A stretch of 64,000 nt of DNA. Source: an uncultured Clostridia bacterium (GTDB lineage: Bacteria > Bacillota > Clostridia > Christensenellales > Borkfalkiaceae). Each line of letters opens with the position of its first letter. The stretch's first letter is position 1. Positions 58,951 to 64,000 of this stretch are shown here, in pieces. The translations under genes and the position numbers were made by a program. Below the pieces are notes generated by a model, which saw nothing but the letters and a program-made list of their open reading frames with translations, made no database searches and was not told the DNA's origin. Where the stretch lies: assembly GCA_947632015.1 (NCBI GenBank), contig CANRNP010000001.1, positions 1 through 64,000 on the forward strand, written 5' to 3'.

Positions 58951-60771
58951 TCAAAAGACGATCTTTACGACGCGCTCTTTCCCGCTGAGGTCCTTTACGA
59001 CCATCGCGTAATCGCAACGGGAGAAAATTTTCAGGATGTCCCGCGCCTGGTCCTCCCCGCATTCGAGGATGAGCATGCCGCCCCGCACGATATAGCGGTT
59101 GATCTTGGCGGCGATACGGCGGTAAAAATCCAGCCCGTCCTCCCCGCCGTCCAGCGCGACGTGCGGTTCGAAATCGCGCACTTCGCGCTGTAACGACCCG
59201 ATCTCCGCCGTTCTGACATAGGGCGGATTCGCCGTGATGAGGTTGAACTTTCCGCGGATGTTCTCGAAAAGATCGGACTTGACGAGGGTGACGTTGGCTT
59301 TGTTCTGCCGCACGTTGGTGCGCGCGACTTCCAGCGCGTCCTCCGAAATATCCGCCGCGACGACGGTGACGTTCTTATCCTTCGCCGCCTCGCACGCGAC
59401 CGCCACCGCAATGGCGCCGCTCCCCGTGCACAGATCGAGCACCCTGTCGCCCTCGGAAAGGGCGGCGATCGCCTGCTGGACCAAAATTTCCGTTTCGGGA
59501 CGGGGAATGAGCACCCGTTCGTCCACCTCGATGCGGTAACCGTAAAATTCGGTGTTTCCGATGATGTACCAGAGCGGTTTGCCCGTGAGCCGCTCCTCAT
59601 AGAGGGCGAGGATCTGCCCGCATTCCTTCTGCGAGACGACCCGCTCTTTGGAAAGTTCGCTCCGCGGCACGCCCAACGTAAGGCTTAAAATCCATTCCGC
59701 GTCCGATTCGTCGATCTGCTTTTCCGCAAAGTGCTTCTTCATCATCTGCTGTAACTTCGACAGCTTCGTCTCGGTGACGAACGTCTTTTCGGGCGATTCG
59801 GGATCGGAGTCCATGTCCAGCACCTTTTCGAAGGCGAGAATGGCGCATTCGATCATCTCGTCCGTCGGCTCCCGCGTGGTGAGCTTTTGAAGAAGGTATC
59901 CGGGCGCTTTTAAGGGCAGAACGACGGGGCTCTGGATCTTGGAGAGCAATCGGAGCACTTCGTAAGACACCCCCGCGACGACGGGCAGAAACAGCAGCTT
60001 GATGAGGAATACCAAGAAGAAGTCGAGCCCGGCGATCCCCGTCTGGATGCGGCTCCCGATGAGCCAGCCGACGAGGGAGAAAAGCACGATGGAGATGATC
60101 ATTACGATGAACAAAAAGGTCGTTCCGCAACGGTCGTGGAGACGGGAACAGCCCTTGACGTTCTCCACGGTGAGGGGCATTCCGTATTCGTAGCAGTTGA
60201 TGGTCTTATGCTCCGCCCCGTGATAGCAATAGGTCTCGCGGAGAGATTTGAACAGCAGGGTGAACAGGATATAGCCGATAAAGATGATGAGGCGGTATCC
60301 CCCTTCGAGCAGATAGTACCAGATGCCGTGCATGGGGACGTAATCGGGCGCCGCCTTCGAGATCATGTTCGTAAACAGCTGCGGAAGAAACATAAAGAGC
60401 CCCAGCGCGATGACGACGCCGAGCATCGTGGCGATCGTCGTGACGATCTCCGAAACGCTGACTTTCCACTTTTCCGCCACCCACTTATTGAGCTTGGGGG
60501 GCGCCTCGTCCTCTACGATGGCGACCTCGGAGCTTCTTAAAAGCGCCTGCATCCCTCCGACAAGGGAGAGAATGAAGTTGACGACGCCGCGCACAAAGAC
60601 AAAGCGCATCCATTTTTTCCGCGCTTCGGGGGGAGTGATGCGTTTCGCTTCCATCTGTAATTGTCCGTTGTCGTCGCGCACCACCGTCGCCATGCCGGTC
60701 TTTCCCCGCATCATCACGCCCTGTATGACCGCTTGACCGCCGATGTATGTGAAACAGGTCTTTTTCTTCAT
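58951..60771 (-). CDS. prmC: DUF1385 membrane protein fused to release-factor glutamine methyltransferase PrmC
   Basis: 606 residues. Residues 1-310 are a DUF1385 protein (IGGQAVIQGVMMRG, several TM helices, YCYHGAEHKTINCYEYG). Residues about 325-606 are PrmC: LWYIIGNTEFYGYRIEVDER, the SAM-binding VLDLCTGSGAIAVAVA and the catalytic TANPPYVRT. PrmC N5-methylates the GGQ glutamine of RF1/RF2. In other Clostridia the two are separate neighbours; here a single uninterrupted frame joins them, anchoring the methyltransferase to the membrane. GAGG is directly against the ATG, so initiation may be weak or depend on a nearby start. Confidence 0.9.
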   Translation of the reverse strand: MKKKTCFTYIGGQAVIQGVMMRGKTGMATVVRDDNGQLQMEAKRITPPEARKKWMRFVFVRGVVNFILSLVGGMQALLRSSEVAIVEDEAPPKLNKWVAEKWKVSVSEIVTTIATMLGVVIALGLFMFLPQLFTNMISKAAPDYVPMHGIWYYLLEGGYRLIIFIGYILFTLLFKSLRETYCYHGAEHKTINCYEYGMPLTVENVKGCSRLHDRCGTTFLFIVMIISIVLFSLVGWLIGSRIQTGIAGLDFFLVFLIKLLFLPVVAGVSYEVLRLLSKIQSPVVLPLKAPGYLLQKLTTREPTDEMIECAILAFEKVLDMDSDPESPEKTFVTETKLSKLQQMMKKHFAEKQIDESDAEWILSLTLGVPRSELSKERVVSQKECGQILALYEERLTGKPLWYIIGNTEFYGYRIEVDERVLIPRPETEILVQQAIAALSEGDRVLDLCTGSGAIAVAVACEAAKDKNVTVVAADISEDALEVARTNVRQNKANVTLVKSDLFENIRGKFNLITANPPYVRTAEIGSLQREVRDFEPHVALDGGEDGLDFYRRIAAKINRYIVRGGMLILECGEDQARDILKIFSRCDYAMVVKDLSGKERVVKIVF

Positions 60772-60833
60772 CCTCTACCGTCCGAAATTCCGAATCATAG
60801 CAAAACAGCCCCGTAAATTGAGGCTGACCTGCA

Positions 60834-61037
60834 TTAAATGCCGTATCTTTTCTTGAACTTATCAACGCGACCGCCGGTATCCACGAGCTTCTGTCTGCCC
60901 GTGAAGAACGGATGGCATTTGCTGCAAATATCCACTTTCAAAACCTCGACGTCTTTCGTCGTCCCCGTCTTGAACGTCTCTCCGCAGGCGCACACCACCG
61001 TCACTTCATGATACTTGGGATGAATGTCTTTCTTCAT
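60834..61037 (-). CDS. rpmE: 50S ribosomal protein bL31
   Basis: The start was moved to ATG 61037 ([20 protein letters not shown]), giving 67 residues. Cysteines in VCACG and CSKCHPF mark the zinc-containing (C+) form, so this is the zinc-replete paralogue. GGAGAGG precedes the ATG and a strong promoter lies upstream. It leads into the DUF1385-prmC, prfA cluster, a common Firmicutes order. Confidence 0.96.
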   Translation of the reverse strand: MKKDIHPKYHEVTVVCACGETFKTGTTKDVEVLKVDICSKCHPFFTGRQKLVDTGGRVDKFKKRYGI

Positions 61038-61095
61038 GATGAAACCTCTCCTCCTATACTCGCGCACACGCTTTCCAAACGTACGCGCTATTCCC

Positions 61096-61124
61096 ATTAT
61101 AGCGTGTTTTTATTTCTTCGTCAA
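61096..61124 (-). promoter_or_regulatory. Sigma-A promoter of rpmE
   Basis: On the minus strand: TTGACG, 17 bp, TATAAT. Confidence 0.88.
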
Positions 61125-61214
61125 CTGATTTTTTCCCGACAATCGCAAATTCTTGCTCCGCCGCGATAAAATTTTCCGTCTTCCGCCGAAAATGGCGCGA
61201 CTTTTGAAAAACGC

Positions 61215-61243
61215 TTGCAAAACCGGGCAATGTGCGGTATAAT
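61215..61243 (+). promoter_or_regulatory. Sigma-A promoter of the MDR-family gene
   Basis: TTGCAA, 17 bp, TATAAT; the ATG is 38 bp downstream behind AAGGAG. Confidence 0.88.
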
Positions 61244-61281
61244 ATGAGAGAATATGGCGGAAACCATAATAAGGAGATTGT

Positions 61282-62286
61282 ATGAACGTTTGGAAGCTGA
61301 CCGCGGCGGGAAATCTCGTGAAAGGCGAAGAGGACGTTTCCCCGGAAGAGGGAAAACGGCGGGTGCGCGTGACCAAAGTGCTCGTAACCCCCGAAGACGC
61401 CCTCCTCTATAAGGGGCGCAACCGGGTGAAATATCCGCTCATCCCCGGACGGTTCGCCACGGGGATCATCGCCGACGAAGGAAGCGCGCTCTTCCCCAAG
61501 GGGGCGCGCGTGCTTCTCCACTCCTATCTCCCCGCGGAGGACTCCGGCACCGAGGCAAGATCGTTCACAGAGGACGATTTTCGCATCCTCGGCAAGACGG
61601 CGGACGGCTTTTTGCGCGACTTCGTGTTTGCGCGCGAGGAGGAGCTCACCCTGCTCCCCGATTCCGTAAACGACGAAAAGGCGCTCCTTTTATATCATCT
61701 CGCCCTCGCGCAGGCGACCGTGGATACGCTCGACGTGAAGCGCGGGGAGCATATCGCCGTCGTCGGCGGCAACATTTTGGGGCTCTTCGTCGCCCGCCTC
61801 CTCATCTACCGGCAGGCGGCGCCCGTGCTCATCGATTCCCGCAGGGACCGCCTGGATTTCGCGCGCGGAAGAGGGGTGTATTACACCTCCCTCACCGACG
61901 ATTCCCTCATGGGGCTCGTCGGCACGGTGACGGGCGGACGGCTCGCCGACGGGGTGGTTTTCGTCACGGGCGCGGGTGAAAAGGACATGTCTCTCCCCGT
62001 CTCCGTCTGCGCGCCCGATAAGCATATCGCCTTCTGCGGCATGACTTCGGACCCCATTTCCCTCGATCTTGGGAGCGTCATCAAAAAACGGCTCACCGTT
62101 CACGGCGTTTCCGACGGGACGGAAAACCTCGAAATGGCAATCAACCTCGTCGCGAACAAGAGCATCGACCTCTCCGCGTTCCATTTCAGCGTGTTCTCCT
62201 CGGAAAAGCTCGTTCCCCTTCTCGATGAACTCGCCCGCGAGCCCGAACGCCCCGTCGATGAGATCTGCATCGTCAATTTGGTATAA
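61282..62286 (+). CDS. Medium-chain dehydrogenase/reductase-like protein without zinc ligands
   Basis: 334 residues with the MDR layout: a GroES-like N-terminal part (KVLVTPEDALLYKGRN, YPLIPGRFATGIIADEG, GARVLLHSY) and a Rossmann part (HIAVVGGNILGLFVARLLIY, VLIDSRRDRLDFAR). The GHE of zinc enzymes is GRF here, and the four-cysteine structural zinc loop is missing. The dinucleotide loop GGNILG departs from GxGxxG. It is therefore a zinc-independent or non-catalytic member; substrate unknown. Its own promoter drives it, and the cardiolipin synthase gene follows 35 bp later. Confidence 0.82.
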   Translation: MNVWKLTAAGNLVKGEEDVSPEEGKRRVRVTKVLVTPEDALLYKGRNRVKYPLIPGRFATGIIADEGSALFPKGARVLLHSYLPAEDSGTEARSFTEDDFRILGKTADGFLRDFVFAREEELTLLPDSVNDEKALLLYHLALAQATVDTLDVKRGEHIAVVGGNILGLFVARLLIYRQAAPVLIDSRRDRLDFARGRGVYYTSLTDDSLMGLVGTVTGGRLADGVVFVTGAGEKDMSLPVSVCAPDKHIAFCGMTSDPISLDLGSVIKKRLTVHGVSDGTENLEMAINLVANKSIDLSAFHFSVFSSEKLVPLLDELAREPERPVDEICIVNLV

Positions 62287-62321
62287 ATTTTTGCATACGT
62301 TCTTGCGTTTTGCGTACATAT

Positions 62322-63710
62322 ATGCTGCGCAGACATCTCGTGGGAAGATTGCTCCCTTGCGTGCTGTTTCTTCTCTTACTGACGGCGGCGGGGGTATTTC
62401 TCGCCGTAAAATTGCCTTCGGCGCTGGCGCCGATCGCGGCAGGCGAGCGCCTGCTTTCTCTTTGCGCCGCGCTCTTTGTTTTGCGCAAAGCGCCCGCCGA
62501 GAGCAGACCCTACCGCCTCTTTCTCTTGCTCGTCCCGTGGCTGGGCGCCGCGGTCTGCTTTTTTCTGCGCCCGAAGCGCCGCGTCCGCCCCTCTCCCGCC
62601 GCGCCCTTTTCCGACGGCACGGCAAACGCCGTCGCTTCCATCGCCGCCTGCGCGGGGTTTCAAAGCGGTTTTGCGGAGGACGTGTGCTATTTTTGCACCG
62701 GCAAGGAGATGAGCGAGCGCCTGTTTGCCGATCTGAATGCGGCAAAACGGGAAATTCTGCTCGATTACTACATTCTCTCGCATGGCAGATTTTTTGATAC
62801 CGTTCTGCAAATTTTGGAACAAAAGGCGAAATGCGGGGTTGCGGTCGAACTCGTATGCGACGGGTTCGGCTCCGCGGGGCTTCCGCGGCGGTTGAAGGGG
62901 CAGCTCAAAGCGCGGGGGATCGAAATGCACGTTTTCCACCCCCTTTGCCCCATTCCCTTGGCGAAACTCAACGCGCGCGACCACCGGAAGCTCACCCTTA
63001 TCGACCGCAGGATCGCCTACGTCGGCGGCGTGAATCTTGCCGACGAATACATCGGCGAGAAGATCCGCTTCGGGCACTGGAAGGACAGCGCGGTGCGCTT
63101 GGAAGGGGACGTCGCCGGAGAATTTGCCGCGCTCTTCGGAAAGGAAAGGAAGGCAGCTCCGAATCCTTCCCGCGGCGGCGTTTTATGCGTCCCCTTTGCC
63201 GACAACGCGGGCGCTTCCCTCTGCACGGGCGAAGAGATCTTTTTGCGGCTCATCGCCTCCGCACAGCGCAGGATCACCCTCTGCACCCCCTACCTCATCC
63301 CGACGGAGCGGCTGTTCTCGGCGCTGAAAAGTTCGGCGCGCGCGGGGGTGGACGTGCGGCTCCTGCTGCCCCATATTCCCGATAAAAAGACGGTGTTCCT
63401 TCTCTCCCGCGGGTATGCGCGGGAACTGATGGAGGCGGGCGTGCGAGTGCGGGAGTACGCGGCGGGATTTCTGCACGCGAAGAGCTTGACGGCGGACGGA
63501 AAATACGCCGCGATCGGCTCTTACAATCTCGACCGTCGAAGCCTCGGAACGCAGGCGGAATGCGGCGCGTTCTTTTCAGACGAAGCGCTCACCGCCGCCG
63601 TTGACCGCGATTTCGCCTCGCTCTGGGAGACCTCCGTCCCCGTGAAAAAAGCCTCTTTTTGGGAAAATCTCGTGCAAACGCTCCTCTTGCCGTTTGCGCC
63701 GTGGGTATAG
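62322..63710 (+). CDS. cls: Cardiolipin synthase (phospholipase D superfamily)
   Basis: 462 residues from ATG 62322; the track uses TTG 62310, and neither has a good ribosome site. Two TM helices at the N-terminus (residues about 8-30 and 60-80, VGRLLPCVLFLLLLTAAGVF) precede two PLD catalytic motifs: ARDHRKLTLIDRRIAYVGG and FLHAKSLTADGKYAAIGSYN (HxKx4D twice). This is the bacterial Cls architecture that makes cardiolipin from phosphatidylglycerol. The HAD gene starts 6 nt after its stop. Confidence 0.92.
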   Translation: MLRRHLVGRLLPCVLFLLLLTAAGVFLAVKLPSALAPIAAGERLLSLCAALFVLRKAPAESRPYRLFLLLVPWLGAAVCFFLRPKRRVRPSPAAPFSDGTANAVASIAACAGFQSGFAEDVCYFCTGKEMSERLFADLNAAKREILLDYYILSHGRFFDTVLQILEQKAKCGVAVELVCDGFGSAGLPRRLKGQLKARGIEMHVFHPLCPIPLAKLNARDHRKLTLIDRRIAYVGGVNLADEYIGEKIRFGHWKDSAVRLEGDVAGEFAALFGKERKAAPNPSRGGVLCVPFADNAGASLCTGEEIFLRLIASAQRRITLCTPYLIPTERLFSALKSSARAGVDVRLLLPHIPDKKTVFLLSRGYARELMEAGVRVREYAAGFLHAKSLTADGKYAAIGSYNLDRRSLGTQAECGAFFSDEALTAAVDRDFASLWETSVPVKKASFWENLVQTLLLPFAPWV

Positions 63711-63715
63711 ACCGC

Positions 63716-64000
63716 ATGATAAAACTGATCGCGACCGACCTCGACGGCACCCTTCTCGACGACGAAAAAAATTTGCCGGGAGAGGTGTTCGGGCTCATCG
63801 GACAACTGCATGAAAGAGGCATCCTCTTCGCGCCCGCCAGCGGACGGCAATACGCCAACTTAAAGCGGCTGTTTTTCCCCGTGTGGGAGAAACTGCTCTT
63901 CATCTGCGAGAACGGCGCGCTCGTCAAATACCGCGGAGAGACCCTCTACCTCGACCCCGTCCCCGAAGGGGAGATCGGGGAAGCGCTCTCACAGATCCGC
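63716..64000 (+). CDS. HAD superfamily (Cof-type, IIB) phosphatase, N-terminal part
   Basis: Open at the right edge and absent from the track; translated from ATG 63716: MIKLIATDLDGTLLDDEKNL. The DxDGTLL motif holds the nucleophile Asp and acid/base Asp of HAD phosphatases, and FAPASGRQYANLKRLF is motif II with Ser. FICENGALV is typical of Cof/YwpJ-type sugar-phosphate phosphatases. An in-frame GTG at 63701 overlapping the cls stop is a possible alternative start. Confidence 0.9.
   Translation, partial: MIKLIATDLDGTLLDDEKNLPGEVFGLIGQLHERGILFAPASGRQYANLKRLFFPVWEKLLFICENGALVKYRGETLYLDPVPEGEIGEALSQIR

Overview
The window is bacterial, GC-rich (high fifties percent by eye) and gene-dense, and it looks like an uncultured member of the Bacillota, class Clostridia. 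Evidence for this: the yqfC-yqfD-phoH-pgpH-ybeY-era-yqzL-recO cluster; ribosomal protein L27 with a Firmicutes-type N-terminal extension; a PyrK/PyrD (type 1B) dihydroorotate dehydrogenase; a DUF1385 protein beside prmC/prfA; and strong TTGACA/TATAAT-type sigma-A promoters with AGGAGG ribosome binding sites. Large InlB-repeat and MBG-repeat surface proteins suggest a gut-type Clostridium, but I cannot fix the family. No rRNA, tRNA or CRISPR array was seen.

Layout. 1-3.6 kb (minus): trpS, DUF5685, a J-like protein, a membrane protein and a partial RlmD-type methyltransferase. 3.7-7.1 kb (minus): a large repeat-built InlB-type lipoprotein. 7.35-8.3 kb (plus): class II fructose-bisphosphate aldolase. 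8.4-12.6 kb (minus): rsmA, then metG-tatD-radical SAM. 12.7-29.0 kb (minus): eight tightly packed genes under one clear promoter, the most unusual part of the window (below). 29.1-30.6 kb: DUF1893 and a ferredoxin-type aldo/keto reductase. 30.9-32.3 kb (plus): a MATE exporter behind an attenuator-like hairpin. 32.4-38.4 kb (minus): the yqfC...recO housekeeping operon. 38.5-39.3 kb: a divergent XRE regulator/small protein pair in AT-richer DNA. 39.4-40.5 kb: gap. 40.7-41.3 kb: a PRC-barrel protein. 41.4-47.5 kb (minus): a phosphoesterase followed by pyrB-C-F-K-D-E. 47.8-50.3 kb (plus): an ECF sigma factor and its overlapping membrane beta-propeller partner. 50.3-52.4 kb (minus): an AT-rich restriction-modification islet whose endonuclease is frameshifted. 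52.5-53.2 kb: rplU-rpmA. 53.4-53.8 kb: a small helical protein, then about 690 bp of non-coding repeats. 54.5-61.0 kb (minus): thrC, a small P-loop protein, and rpmE, DUF1385-PrmC fusion, prfA, aminotransferase. 61.3-64 kb (plus): an MDR-family protein, cardiolipin synthase and a partial HAD phosphatase.

The candidate undescribed system (12673-28997). In transcription order: a three-TM membrane protein; a tail-anchored protein sharing its beta-rich domain; a glycoside hydrolase family 3 protein fused through two TM helices to an AAA module; a membrane-anchored McrB-like AAA+ ATPase; a coiled-coil protein with a DUF2357-like N-terminus; a second AAA+ ATPase with four TM helices; a single-pass protein with two transglutaminase domains exactly 600 residues apart; and a single-pass protein made of MBG-type repeats. 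The AAA module of the GH3 fusion is a third paralogue of the two ATPases but has lost Walker A and Walker B, and the GH3 part appears to lack its catalytic aspartate. The two live ATPases share a 594-bp core at about 96% nucleotide identity inside otherwise diverged genes, which suggests gene conversion. My reading, which is inference, is a membrane-spanning machine coupling cytoplasmic AAA+ remodelling to a transglutaminase-like/MBG cell-surface assembly. It recalls MoxR-transglutaminase operons in logic but is built from McrB-type parts.
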